Assembly (NCBI RefSeq): GCF_000737515.1
Contig: NZ_CP006587.1
Coordinates: 4,459,001 to 4,523,000, forward strand
Direction: 5' to 3'
Source of the DNA: Hymenobacter sp. APR13
Lineage (GTDB): Bacteria > Bacteroidota > Bacteroidia > Cytophagales > Hymenobacteraceae
DNA length: 64,000 nt
A program made the translations under genes and the position numbers. Under the pieces are notes generated by a model that was given only the letters and a program-made list of their open reading frames with translations, made no database searches and was not told where the DNA came from. This document shows, in pieces, positions 44,177 to 52,243 of the stretch (its first letter is position 1; every line of letters starts with the position of its first letter).

Positions 44177-44626
44177 GTGACCTTTCATTCTGAACATACG
44201 CCGCCCACGCCGGGCCAATTGCGCGACCGACTGGCCAAGGCCGGCCTGCGGGCCACCCGGCAGCGCCTGACTATTCTGGAGTGCCTGCTGCAGCTGCCGG
44301 GCCACCCCACGGCCGAGCAGGTGCACCGGCAGGTGCTGCAGCAGGTGCCCAACCTGTCGCTCGGCACCGTGTACAAGGCCCTCGACTCGTTTGTGGAAGC
44401 CGGCCTCACGCGCCGCGTAGCCTCGGCCGAAGGCGGCTCGCGCCGCTACGATGCCGACTGCTCGGCACATCACCACCTGATCTGCTCCGACACGCAGGAA
44501 ATCCTGGATTTCCACGACCCGCAGCTGGATGCCCTGCTGCAGGAGTTCTTTGCGCAGCGCAACATGCCCGGCTTTCAGGCCCACACCTTTTCCCTGCACA
44601 TCACCGGCGAGAAAGTGGCCCGCTAG
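44177..44626 (+). CDS. Fur/PerR-family transcriptional regulator
   Basis: A 149-residue metal-dependent repressor. The winged-helix DNA-binding part is LAKAGLRATRQRLTILECLL ... LSLGTVYKALDSFVEAGLT. The regulatory metal site has DADCSAHHHLICSD and the hinge EILDFHDP. The paired CxxC zinc cysteines of PerR/Fur are not complete: ICSDTQ lacks the second Cys and the C-terminus (SLHITGEKVAR) has none. GTG 44177 is the only start that keeps the N-terminal helix. A peroxiredoxin gene lies 144 bases downstream, so a PerR-like peroxide response is likely (context inference). Confidence 0.9.
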   Translation: MTFHSEHTPPTPGQLRDRLAKAGLRATRQRLTILECLLQLPGHPTAEQVHRQVLQQVPNLSLGTVYKALDSFVEAGLTRRVASAEGGSRRYDADCSAHHHLICSDTQEILDFHDPQLDALLQEFFAQRNMPGFQAHTFSLHITGEKVAR

Positions 44627-44770
44627 GGCAGCACGGAAGTCAGTGACCCGAGCTTAGCCGTACGGCTTTTCGCGTAGCGCGGCCTGTTCTTTTCAGCTGC
44701 TTCATCCGATTGCACTCCACCTTCTTCGCCTCCTCATCACCCAATCAGTTCATCACCAACTCACCAATCC
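44627..44770. other. Gap between the regulator and peroxiredoxin genes
   Basis: agccgtacggct at 44656-44667 is a perfect 12-base palindrome followed by TTT: either a weak terminator or an operator. The 40 bases before the start codon repeat tcatcacc/ctcaccaa words. No exact -7 box is visible. Confidence 0.45.
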
Positions 44771-45409
44771 ATGGCAGTTCTCGTAGGCAAGCGTGCCCCT
44801 TCTTTCAAAGCTACCGCTGTAATTGACAGCGAATTCGAAGAGGATTTCTCCCTCGATCGTTACCTGGGCAAGAAGCACGTCATCTTCTACTTCTACCCCG
44901 CCGACTTCACGTTCGTTTGCCCCACCGAAATCATTGCTTTCCAGGATCGTCTGGCCGACTTTGAGGCCAAGGGCGTGGCCATTGTAGGCTGCTCGACGGA
45001 TACGCACTTCTCGCACTTTGCCTGGCTGCAGACGCCGCGCGACAACGGCGGCATCGAAGGCGTGAAATACCCACTGGTGGCCGACGCCACCAAAACCATT
45101 GCGGCCAACTACGACGTGCTCGGCGGCCACTACGACTACAACGAAGCCGGCGAAATGACTTTCGTGGGCTCGCCTCTGGCCTACCGCGGCCTATTCCTGA
45201 TTGATAAGGACGGCATCGTGCGCCACCAGGTAGTAAACGACGGTCCCCTCGGCCGTAGCATCGACGAAGCCATGCGCATGGTGGACGCGCTGCAGTACTT
45301 CGAGGTGAAGGGCGAAGTTTGCCCCGCCAACTGGGAAGAAGGCAAGGAGGCTATGTCGGCCACCCGCGAAGGGGTTGCCAACTACCTCGGCAAGCAAGCC
45401 AATCACTAA
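44771..45409 (+). CDS. Typical 2-Cys peroxiredoxin
   Basis: A 212-residue thiol peroxidase of the AhpC/Prx1 class. The peroxidatic cysteine is C50 in DFTFVCPTE, and the resolving cysteine is about C184 in GEVCPANW. The peroxidase arginine region GLFLIDKDGIVRHQ is present. It reduces H2O2 and organic peroxides in the cytoplasm; no AhpF gene is adjacent, so thioredoxin is the probable donor. It follows the Fur/PerR-like gene on the same strand and may be its target. It ends before a terminator. Confidence 0.95.
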   Translation: MAVLVGKRAPSFKATAVIDSEFEEDFSLDRYLGKKHVIFYFYPADFTFVCPTEIIAFQDRLADFEAKGVAIVGCSTDTHFSHFAWLQTPRDNGGIEGVKYPLVADATKTIAANYDVLGGHYDYNEAGEMTFVGSPLAYRGLFLIDKDGIVRHQVVNDGPLGRSIDEAMRMVDALQYFEVKGEVCPANWEEGKEAMSATREGVANYLGKQANH

Positions 45410-45454
45410 TCTGTAGTGCATAACGCTTTGTGCCTAGTGCATAGGGCTCTTCAA

Positions 45455-45486
45455 AGGCTCCGGCGGATACGTCGGAGCCTTTTTTA
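45455..45486 (+). terminator. Terminator after peroxiredoxin
   Basis: The stem aggctccg / cggagcct is followed by T6. Confidence 0.85.
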
Positions 45487-45507
45487 GTTCGCCTGCAAGC
45501 AAAAGCC

Positions 45508-45515
45508 TATTTTTG
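45508..45515 (+). promoter_or_regulatory. Bacteroidota -7 box TATTTTTG for waaA
   Basis: An exact TAnnTTTG match downstream of the peroxiredoxin terminator, 60-100 bases before the possible waaA starts. Confidence 0.5.
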
Positions 45516-45612
45516 CGCACTCTCGTCTGAACTACTGCTCGTTTGGGCTTCCGAGCGCACGGCTACCATTTCGTTGCCTAAGCTCGAAGCATCAGGCACT
45601 AAGCACCACCAA

Positions 45613-46857
45613 TTGTCTTTCCTCTATTCCATTGTCCTGCGCCTGTATGCGTGGCTGCTGCAGCTGGTAGCGCCTTTTGTGCCCAAAGCGGCGCAATGGG
45701 TGCAGGGCCGGCAGGGGCTGCTGCCCCGGATTCAGGCTGCCCTGCAGGCCGAAACCGCGCCGCTGGCTTGGTTTCACTGCGCCTCGCTGGGCGAGTTTGA
45801 GCAGGGCCGCCCCCTGATGGAGGCCTACGCCGCCCGCTTCCCCGGCCACAAAATCGTGCTGACGTTCTTTTCGCCCTCCGGCTACGAGGTGCGCAAAAAC
45901 TGGCCCGGTGCCCACTACATCTTCTACCTGCCTCTGGATACGGCTGCCAACGCCCGCGCCTTTCTGGATGCGGTGCAGCCGCAGCTGGCCGTATTCGTGA
46001 AGTACGAGTTCTGGTATTTCTTTCTGGCCGAGCTGCAGCGGCGGCGCATCACCACCATCTGCGTGTCGGCCATTTTCCGGCCCGACCAGCTGTTTTTCCA
46101 GCCCGGGGGTGGTTTTTTCCGGAAAATCCTGGGCTGCTTCACCCACATCTTCACCCAGAACCAGGCCTCGGCCGCCCTGCTGCACGGCGCCGGCATCAGC
46201 CAGGCCAGCGTGGCCGGCGACACCCGCTTCGACACGGTGGTGCGCACCGCCGCCGCTCAGCCCCGCCCGCTGCCCCTCGTAGACGCCTTCACCGACGACT
46301 GGGTGCCCGTGTTCATCATTGGCAGCAGCTGGCCCGAAGACCTGCCGGCACTCACGCCGCTCATGCGCCAGTACGCCGCGCAGCTCCGCTTCATCGTGGC
46401 GCCCCACGAAATCAGCGAAACCACTTTGCGGCTGGTGGAGGACGTGCTGCCCGGCCAGGTGGTGCGCTACTCCCGCGCCGAGCCCGCCACCGTGGCCCAG
46501 GCCCGGGTGCTGCTCATCGACAACGTGGGGCTGCTCAGCCAGCTGTACCGGTTCGGGCATTTCGCCTACGTGGGCGGGGCTTTCGGCAAGGGCCTGCACA
46601 ACACGCTGGAGGCCGCCGCCTTTGGCCTGCCGCTGTTCTTCGGCCCTACTTACCACAAATTTCAGGAAGCCGAAGACCTGGTAGACCTGGGCTGTGCCTT
46701 CCCGGTGACATCGGCAGACGAGCTGCTACGCGCCTTCGGGCCGCTGTTTCACCAGGAAGAAGCCCGCTTGAAAGTGCAGGACCTCAGCCTCGACTACGTA
46801 CACGACCACAGCGGCGCCACCAACAAAATCATGCGCTGGCTTGAACAGAGTAACTGA
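45613..46857 (+). CDS. waaA: 3-deoxy-D-manno-octulosonic acid (Kdo) transferase
   Basis: Adds Kdo to lipid A precursor at the inner membrane, showing that the organism makes a Kdo-type LPS core. An N-terminal membrane-associating helix (LYSIVLRLYAWLLQLVAPFV) leads into the GT-B enzyme with WFHCASLGEFEQGRPLMEAY (family catalytic Glu region), KYEFWYFFLAELQRR, FTQNQASAALL and HNTLEAAAFGLPLFFGP. No ATG fits. TTG 45613 matches the usual family start; TTG 45574 would add 13 residues. The last residues (QSN) and the stop are inside the repeat at 46848-46961. Confidence 0.93.
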   Translation: MSFLYSIVLRLYAWLLQLVAPFVPKAAQWVQGRQGLLPRIQAALQAETAPLAWFHCASLGEFEQGRPLMEAYAARFPGHKIVLTFFSPSGYEVRKNWPGAHYIFYLPLDTAANARAFLDAVQPQLAVFVKYEFWYFFLAELQRRRITTICVSAIFRPDQLFFQPGGGFFRKILGCFTHIFTQNQASAALLHGAGISQASVAGDTRFDTVVRTAAAQPRPLPLVDAFTDDWVPVFIIGSSWPEDLPALTPLMRQYAAQLRFIVAPHEISETTLRLVEDVLPGQVVRYSRAEPATVAQARVLLIDNVGLLSQLYRFGHFAYVGGAFGKGLHNTLEAAAFGLPLFFGPTYHKFQEAEDLVDLGCAFPVTSADELLRAFGPLFHQEEARLKVQDLSLDYVHDHSGATNKIMRWLEQSN

Positions 46858-46961
46858 GCAGTTGAGTAACTGAGTAGTGCGTTCTACAGCTCAACCCTGC
46901 TACTCAGTTACTCAACTGCTCAGTTACTCCTTACTCAGATACTCCTTTACTCAGTTACTCT
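46848..46961. repeat. Inverted 8-base word array (ctcagtta)
   Basis: Left arm 46848-46877 (agagtaactgagcagttgag...) faces right arm 46899-46961 (ctactcagttactcaactg...). The right arm is built from 8-base words varying around ctcagtta. The element runs from inside the last waaA codons to 2 bases before the rsgA ATG. It thus occupies the whole gap. Confidence 0.85.
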
Positions 46962-46962
46962 C

Positions 46963-47889
46963 ATGACCGGAACCGTTGTAAAATCCACAGGCTCGTGGTA
47001 TGTGGTGCGCGAAACCGGCACGGGGCAGCTGCACCGCTGCCGACTGCGCGGCAAGTTCAAGATCAAAGGCCTGAAAGTGAGCAACCCGCTGGCCGTGGGC
47101 GACGAGGTGGCCTTCACGGTAGAAGAGCAGACCGAAGGTGCCGGCGTAATCCACCACATCGAGCCGCGCCGCAATTACATCATCCGGCGCTCGGTGCACA
47201 AAACTGAGCACGCCCACATCGTCGCCGCCAACCTCGACCAGGCCATGCTGGTGGTCACGCTGGTTTCGCCGGCTACCTCGTTCGGCTTCATCGACCGGTT
47301 TCTGGTGACGGCCGAGGCCTACCGGATTCCCGTGACGCTGCTTTTCAACAAAACTGACCTCTACGACGAAGACCTCGCTGACTACCAGGAGCAGATTCTG
47401 GACATGTACCAGCGCATCGGCTACCCGGGCATGCGCTGCTCGGCCCACACCGGCGAGGGCGTGGCGGAAATCGACGCCCAGCTCAACGGCAAAACCACCC
47501 TGCTCTCCGGCCACTCCGGCGTGGGCAAAAGCACGCTCATCAATGCACTGGTGCCCGACCTGGACCTGAAAACCGCCGAAATCAGCGAGTTTTCCGACAA
47601 GGGCGTGCACACCACCACCTTTGCTGAGATGCTGGAAGTGCGCCCCGGCACCTTCCTCATCGACACGCCCGGCATCAAGGAACTGGGCCTCGTGGACATG
47701 AAAGCCGGCGAGCTGGCCCACTACTTCCCCGAAATGCGCGCCCTGCTCAACCAGTGCCGCTACCACAACTGCCAGCACCTGCACGAGCCCGGCTGCGCCG
47801 TGCGCGAAGCTGTCGACAAAGGCCGCATCGCCCTCCCCCGCTACGACAGCTACGTAAGCATGCAGCAAGCCGACGACAATCGGAAATAG
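46963..47889 (+). CDS. rsgA: Small-ribosomal-subunit biogenesis GTPase RsgA
   Basis: A 308-residue circularly permuted GTPase that acts in late 30S maturation. An N-terminal OB-fold (VVRETGTGQLHRCRLRGKFK) is followed by G4 (LLFNKTDLYDE) before G1 (GHSGVGKSTLINAL), G2 and G3 (IDTPGIKELGL). This is the expected permuted order. The C-terminal zinc site is CRYHNCQHLHEPGCAV. It directly follows the repeat array, so expression probably depends on waaA read-through or a promoter within the repeat. Confidence 0.97.
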   Translation: MTGTVVKSTGSWYVVRETGTGQLHRCRLRGKFKIKGLKVSNPLAVGDEVAFTVEEQTEGAGVIHHIEPRRNYIIRRSVHKTEHAHIVAANLDQAMLVVTLVSPATSFGFIDRFLVTAEAYRIPVTLLFNKTDLYDEDLADYQEQILDMYQRIGYPGMRCSAHTGEGVAEIDAQLNGKTTLLSGHSGVGKSTLINALVPDLDLKTAEISEFSDKGVHTTTFAEMLEVRPGTFLIDTPGIKELGLVDMKAGELAHYFPEMRALLNQCRYHNCQHLHEPGCAVREAVDKGRIALPRYDSYVSMQQADDNRK

Positions 47890-48153
47890 GTGTTTTTTTG
47901 GTGATGAGGTGATGGGGTGATGAGGTGACAGGTGACAGGTGACAGGTGACAGGTGACAGGTAAAATAAGAACGTCATTCCGAGCAGCGCGAGGAATCTCG
48001 CATGCTGATGCCTGACTACTATTGCAAAGTCAGCACGCGAGATTCCTCGCTTCGCTCGGAATGACGTTCATACGTTATAACCCCTGCTACTTTTCACCTG
48101 TTACCTGTCACCTCATAACTTCATCACCTCATCACCTCATCACCAAAAAACAC
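47890..48153. repeat. Nested intergenic element: word arrays around a long palindrome
   Basis: Outer left arm 47900-47960 has ggtgatga words followed by five tandem ggtgaca units. The inner palindrome 47969-48069 has gaacgtcattccgag... / ...ctcggaatgacgttc arms of about 35 bases. Outer right arm 48094-48145 has the same words in reverse (tcacctgttacctgtcacctc, then tcatcacc units). The element fills the whole rsgA to next-gene gap. Confidence 0.92.
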
Positions 48154-48155
48154 TC

Positions 48156-49040
48156 TTGACACAGCATAACGTAGCCTTCCTCGGCCTGGGAAATATGGGC
48201 GAGGCCATGGCCAAAAACCTTCTGAAGGCCGGGCACCGCCTCACCGTCTACAACCGCACGGCCAGCAAAGCCGCCGACCTCGAAAAGCTGGGCGCCACCG
48301 TGGCCGCCACCCCCGCCGCCGCCGTTGCCGACGCGGCCTTTGTGTTCTCCATGGTCACGGATGACGCCGCCCTACTGGAGCTGTGCCTGGGGCCCGATGG
48401 GCTGGTCGCTGCTCTGCCCGCCGGCGCCGTGCACGCCTCGTGCAGCACCGTGGCCCCCGACACCAACCGCCGCCTGGCCGAAGCCCACGCCCAGCACGGC
48501 AGCACCCTGGTAGCCACGCCCGTCTTTGGCAAGCCCGACGTGGCGGCCGCGGCCAAGCTCTGGCTGGCCGCTTCCGGTGAAGCCAGCGCCCGCCAACGCC
48601 TCGCGCCGCTGCTGGAGGCCCTCGGCCAGGGCGTCCACGATTTCGGCGACGACCCCGGCGCAGCCAGCACCGTGAAGCTCTGCGGCAACTTCATGCTGGG
48701 CGCTGCCATCGAGGCTATGGCCGAAGCCTTCACGCTGGCCCAGAAAAGCGGCCTCGACCGGCAGCAGGTGTACGAGTTCTTCACCTCCACCCTCTTCAAC
48801 ACGCCCATCTACAAAGGCTACGGCAAGCTGGTGGCCGAGCGCCACTACCAGCCCGTAGGCGCGGCCCCGGTCATCATCCGCAAAGACATGCGCCTGGTGC
48901 TGGATGAATCGCGCACGCACCTGGTGCCCATGCCCTTCGCCAACATCCTCCACGACCACCTCTCCACCACCGTGGCTAAAGGCGAGCAGGGCGACTGGGC
49001 CGGCTTTGCCGAGCGCATCACCGACGGCGCCGGGCTGTAA
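48156..49040 (+). CDS. NAD(P)-dependent 3-hydroxyisobutyrate dehydrogenase-like oxidoreductase
   Basis: A 294-residue beta-hydroxyacid dehydrogenase. The dinucleotide motif is FLGLGNMGEAMAKNLLKAGH, followed by VYNRT, with Arg pointing to NADPH preference. The substrate-side catalytic Lys lies in GAASTVKLCGNFML. ASCSTVAPDTNRRLAEAH replaces the canonical DxST block. The family includes glyoxylate/succinic semialdehyde reductases and imine reductases; the exact substrate is unknown. The only available start is TTG 48156, right after the nested repeat. Confidence 0.85.
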   Translation: MTQHNVAFLGLGNMGEAMAKNLLKAGHRLTVYNRTASKAADLEKLGATVAATPAAAVADAAFVFSMVTDDAALLELCLGPDGLVAALPAGAVHASCSTVAPDTNRRLAEAHAQHGSTLVATPVFGKPDVAAAAKLWLAASGEASARQRLAPLLEALGQGVHDFGDDPGAASTVKLCGNFMLGAAIEAMAEAFTLAQKSGLDRQQVYEFFTSTLFNTPIYKGYGKLVAERHYQPVGAAPVIIRKDMRLVLDESRTHLVPMPFANILHDHLSTTVAKGEQGDWAGFAERITDGAGL

Positions 49041-49090
49041 GCCAAGCCCGACGGCAAGCCCTACAGCCAGCACAACACCCACAAAAACGA

Positions 49091-49113
49091 CCGGCCGAAT
49101 GGCCGGCTTTTTT
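49091..49113 (+). terminator. Terminator after the oxidoreductase gene
   Basis: The stem ccggcc / ggccgg with loop gaat is followed by c and T6. Confidence 0.82.
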
Positions 49114-49156
49114 GTGTTCATCTGACGTCCTTATTCAGCGTGTCAGATGAGCAATA

Positions 49157-49798
49157 CTACTCTGCCGTGGGCAGCAGCACACCGTCGATAACGTGCGTCA
49201 CGCCGTTGCTAGAGATGACGTCGGCCGTAGCCACGTTCACTGGAGCATCTTTGCCGTTGCTGAGCATCACTTTGCCATCCTTCACCATCACCGACAGCTG
49301 CTGACCGTTGACGGTGGTCAGTTTCTGGCCGTCTTTCAGGTCCTGGGCCAGCAGGCGGCCGGCAATTACGTGGTAGGTGAGCACGCCTTTCAGCTTGTCT
49401 TTGCTTTCGGGCTTGAGCAGGCCGTCGAGCGCACCTTTGGGCAGCTTGTCGAAGGCAGCGTTGGTGGGGGCAAACACCGTGAACGGACCGGGGCCGCTGA
49501 GCGTGCCATCGAGGCCGGCGGCCTGCACGGCCTTCACCAGCGTGGTTACGCTGCTGGCCTGCACGGCATTCTGCACGATGTTCTTATCAGGCGTCATGGC
49601 CACGCCGTCTACCATCACGCCTTCGGGCTTCGCCATGCGGGCCGAGTCAGTCATCATCGCCGTGGAGTCGACAGTAGTGGCCATGTCGGTCATGGTGGTG
49701 GTTTCGGCGGTTTTGTTGTCGCCGCAGCTTGCCAAGGCAAACGAGAGCAGGCCAGCCGACAGAACACTCAGGGAAGCGGTGCGCAGATTCTTTTTCAT
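49157..49798 (-). CDS. Fasciclin-domain lipoprotein
   Basis: A 213-residue surface or periplasmic lipoprotein. ATG 49798 (MKKNLRTASLSVLSAGLLSF) gives a lipobox LASC followed by GDN. A Thr/Met-rich linker (AETTTMTDMATTVDSTAMM) leads to one fasciclin (FAS1) domain. It has FTVFAPTNAAFDKLP, LTYHVIAGRLLAQDL, TVNGQQLSVMV and NGVTHVIDGVLLP, i.e. both FAS1 H-boxes. Such domains mediate adhesion or envelope contacts. It converges on the oxidoreductase gene and is divergent from the cyclophilin gene. Confidence 0.92.
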   Translation of the reverse strand: MKKNLRTASLSVLSAGLLSFALASCGDNKTAETTTMTDMATTVDSTAMMTDSARMAKPEGVMVDGVAMTPDKNIVQNAVQASSVTTLVKAVQAAGLDGTLSGPGPFTVFAPTNAAFDKLPKGALDGLLKPESKDKLKGVLTYHVIAGRLLAQDLKDGQKLTTVNGQQLSVMVKDGKVMLSNGKDAPVNVATADVISSNGVTHVIDGVLLPTAE

Positions 49799-49911
49799 AA
49801 AAACGGAAAGTGGATTGGTGGAAAGGCGGCGGCTCCGGTCGGAGGGCGCCGTGGTAGTGTGCTTACGAAACTGTTGCGGCACCCGGATGTTTATGCCGCA
49901 ACTGAATTGGT

Positions 49912-49919
49912 TACCTTTG
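49912..49919 (+). promoter_or_regulatory. Bacteroidota -7 box TACCTTTG for the cyclophilin gene
   Basis: An exact match, with a TGTTTATG stretch about 20 bases upstream and a leader of roughly 65 bases. Confidence 0.55.
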
Positions 49920-49986
49920 CGCCCGGTACCGCACCCGCGGACCCGGGCCCTGCGTATAGGTGCCGTTAATCCTAATTTCCTTCCTT

Positions 49987-50448
49987 ATGAAGACTGCCGA
50001 AATCCACACCAACAAGGGCGTGATGAAAGTGGAGTTCTACGAACAAGATGCTCCCAAAACCGTGAAGAACTTCACCGACCTGGCCCAGCAGGGCTTCTAC
50101 GACGGCCTGAAGTTTCACCGCGTCATCCCCAACTTCGTGATTCAGGGCGGCTGCCCCAACTCGCGCGATGGTGCCAAAGGCATGGCCGGCACCGGCGGCC
50201 CCGGCTACAAAATCGACTGCGAGCTGACCGGCGACCACCAGTACCACGAGCGCGGCGCCCTGAGCATGGCTCACGCCGGCCGCAACACCGGTGGCAGCCA
50301 GTTCTTCATCGTGCATGACCGCCAGAACACTGCCCACCTCGACCGCAACCACACCGTGTTCGGCAAAGTGGTAGAAGGCCTCGACGTGATTGACCAGATT
50401 CAGGCCAACGACGAGATTCAGAAAATCGTGGTAACCGAGCAAGCGTAA
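49987..50448 (+). CDS. Cyclophilin-type peptidyl-prolyl isomerase
   Basis: A 153-residue cytoplasmic PpiB-like isomerase without a signal peptide, starting at ATG 49987. Family core: PKTVKNFTDLAQQGFYDGLK, FHRVIPNFVIQGG (catalytic Arg), GALSMAHAGRNTGGSQFFI and HTVFGKVVEGLDV. It speeds cis-trans isomerisation of prolyl bonds. It has its own promoter box and terminator, so it is monocistronic. Confidence 0.95.
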   Translation: MKTAEIHTNKGVMKVEFYEQDAPKTVKNFTDLAQQGFYDGLKFHRVIPNFVIQGGCPNSRDGAKGMAGTGGPGYKIDCELTGDHQYHERGALSMAHAGRNTGGSQFFIVHDRQNTAHLDRNHTVFGKVVEGLDVIDQIQANDEIQKIVVTEQA

Positions 50449-50470
50449 CTGCCAGCTTATCCAAACGCTA

Positions 50471-50507
50471 AACGCCCCGCGCACCTTTCGGTACGCGGGG
50501 CGTTTTT
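50471..50507 (+). terminator. Terminator after the cyclophilin gene
   Basis: The stem aacgccccgcg / cgcggggcgtt is followed by T5. It abuts the repeat beginning at 50508. Confidence 0.88.
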
Positions 50508-50594
50508 GTAGCGCGAACTTTGTAGTTCGCGTCCCCGCACCGTTGCAATCGTCTGAACGGCGCGAGGGCGCGAAATGCAAAGTTCGCGCTACTG
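50508..50594. repeat. Inverted repeat, gtagcgcgaac family (long form)
   Basis: gtagcgcgaactttg at 50508-50522 pairs with caaagttcgcgctac at about 50579-50593. The interior also contains cgtctgaacggcgcgagggcg. It lies between the cyclophilin terminator and the end of the AAA gene. A short form is at 52197-52226. Confidence 0.85.
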
Positions 50595-50601
50595 GTTTTG
50601 G

Positions 50602-52158
50602 CTACCGACGGCGGCCGCGCTGGGGCTTCTCGTCTTCGTCGTCCTCGTTGTCGTCCTCGCCGAAGCTGGGCATGGTGAACATGCTGCTGAGCAGGTCCTT
50701 GAACTGGGCACCGGCCGTGAGGCGGTTGCGCGAAATCAGGCTGTACTCGCTCAGGCCGTGGAGCAGGAACTCCATCAGGAAGTAGGTGTGCTCGGGCGTT
50801 TCGTTGGGGTGCAGCTCCGTCACGATGTCGCGCAGGCCGGGTACCTGGTCGAGCACGGCGCGGTAGTCTTTCGTGCTGGCATCGTGGAGCAAATCCACGG
50901 TGTGGCCTGAGCCGAACCACTCCTGCACCGTTTTGTAGGGCGAGGGGCGGCCTTTAAGCTTCTTGGCTTTGTCGGGGTCAGGGAAGTAGTTCAGGAACAG
51001 GGTGCGGATGGCCTTGCCCATCAGCTTCTCGGCCACGATGCCGGCTCCCTCCTGCTCGCCTTCGTACACCAGCTCCACCTTGCCCGTCACGGCCGGCACT
51101 GCCGAAATGAAGTCACCGAGGCGCACGTAGGTGGTGGCTTCACCGTTGATGAGGGCGCGGCGCTCGGCGCCGGCCACTACCTGCTCGTAGGCCGAGATGG
51201 TGAGGCGGGCCGACACGCCCGACTTGGCGTCCACGAACTCCGAAGCGCGGGCCTCTACGGCCACCTGCTCCACGAGGTCATGAATCACTTCGTTGGTGGT
51301 TACCATGCCTTTCTGCACGTCCTGGATGCGGGCTTCCTGCTTGGTAATGCGCTTGCCGATTTCGATGGATTTCGGGTAGTGCGTGATGATCTGGGCGTCG
51401 ATGCGGTCCTTGAGGGGCGTTACGATAGAGCCACGGTTAGTGTAGTCCTCGGGGTTGGCCGTGAACACAAACTGCAGGTCCAGCGGCAGCCGCACCTTGA
51501 AGCCCCGAATCTGGATGTCGCCTTCCTGCAGAATATTGAACAGCGACACCTGGATGCGGGCCTGCAAGTCGGGCAGCTCGTTAATCACGAAAATGCCCCG
51601 ATGCGCCCGCGGAATCAGGCCGAAGTGGATCACCCGCTCATCGGAATACGGCAACCGCAGCGTGGCCGCTTTGATGGGGTCGGCGTCGCCGATGAGGTCG
51701 GCTACAGATACATCGGGGGTCGCCAGCTTCTCGGTGTAGCGGTCCTGGCGGCCCATCCAGGTCACGGGCGTGTTGTCGCCGTGCTCGGCAATCAGGTTTT
51801 TAGCGAATACCGACAGCGGCTGCAGCGGGTCGTCGTTGAGCTCGGAGCCGGCCACTACCGGTACGTACTCATCGAGCAGGCCGATGAGCAGGCGGGCAAT
51901 GCGGGTTTTGGCCTGGCCGCGCAAGCCCAGCAGGTTGATGTGGTGGCCGGCCAGAATGGCGCGCTGCAGCTCGGGAATCACGGTTTCCTCGTAGCCGAAG
52001 ATGCCGGGAAACACGTCCTCTTTGCTTTGGAGTTTCTTGATCAGGTTGTCGCGCAGCTCCTGTTTCACGGAGCGCGGCTGATAGCCCGCCTGCTTCAGAG
52101 CACCGAGGGTGGTGATTTGCTGGAGCTGGTCGGCGGAGAGAGAATCGTAAGAAGGCAT
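50602..52158 (-). CDS. MoxR/ChlI-like AAA ATPase with altered Walker motifs
   Basis: A 518-residue AAA+ ATPase of the magnesium-chelatase-like group. The nucleotide loop is GLRGQAKT (residues 78-85; the last Gly of GxxGxGKT is Ala). The Walker B site reads GIFVINELPDL, with N193 where Asp is usual, followed by the catalytic E194. The pre-sensor region FVFTANPEDYTNRGSIVTPL and RIDAQIITHYP are typical of ChlI-like proteins. The C-terminus is very acidic then basic (GEDDNEDDEDEKPQRGRRR). The next gene downstream of its start on the same strand encodes a VWA protein, the usual partner. The pair probably forms a metal- or cofactor-loading chaperone; the client is unknown. Confidence 0.88.
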   Translation of the reverse strand: MPSYDSLSADQLQQITTLGALKQAGYQPRSVKQELRDNLIKKLQSKEDVFPGIFGYEETVIPELQRAILAGHHINLLGLRGQAKTRIARLLIGLLDEYVPVVAGSELNDDPLQPLSVFAKNLIAEHGDNTPVTWMGRQDRYTEKLATPDVSVADLIGDADPIKAATLRLPYSDERVIHFGLIPRAHRGIFVINELPDLQARIQVSLFNILQEGDIQIRGFKVRLPLDLQFVFTANPEDYTNRGSIVTPLKDRIDAQIITHYPKSIEIGKRITKQEARIQDVQKGMVTTNEVIHDLVEQVAVEARASEFVDAKSGVSARLTISAYEQVVAGAERRALINGEATTYVRLGDFISAVPAVTGKVELVYEGEQEGAGIVAEKLMGKAIRTLFLNYFPDPDKAKKLKGRPSPYKTVQEWFGSGHTVDLLHDASTKDYRAVLDQVPGLRDIVTELHPNETPEHTYFLMEFLLHGLSEYSLISRNRLTAGAQFKDLLSSMFTMPSFGEDDNEDDEDEKPQRGRRR

Positions 52159-52196
52159 GAAGGGAGAATAGAATGAGCGAATGGAAAGAGGTAGAC

Positions 52197-52226
52197 AGTA
52201 GCGCGAACTACAAAGTTCGCGCTACT
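52197..52226. repeat. Inverted repeat, gtagcgcgaac family (short form)
   Basis: agtagcgcgaac / gttcgcgctact around tacaaa, a compact version of the element at 50508-50594. It sits between the VWA gene and the AAA gene. Confidence 0.88.
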
Positions 52227-52243
52227 GCGAGGCCGTTCAGCCG

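Noticed and set aside
47924..47960. The five ggtgaca units as a CRISPR-like array
   Set aside because: The units are only 7 bases, directly abutting, with no spacers and no cas genes. It is a tandem word array.
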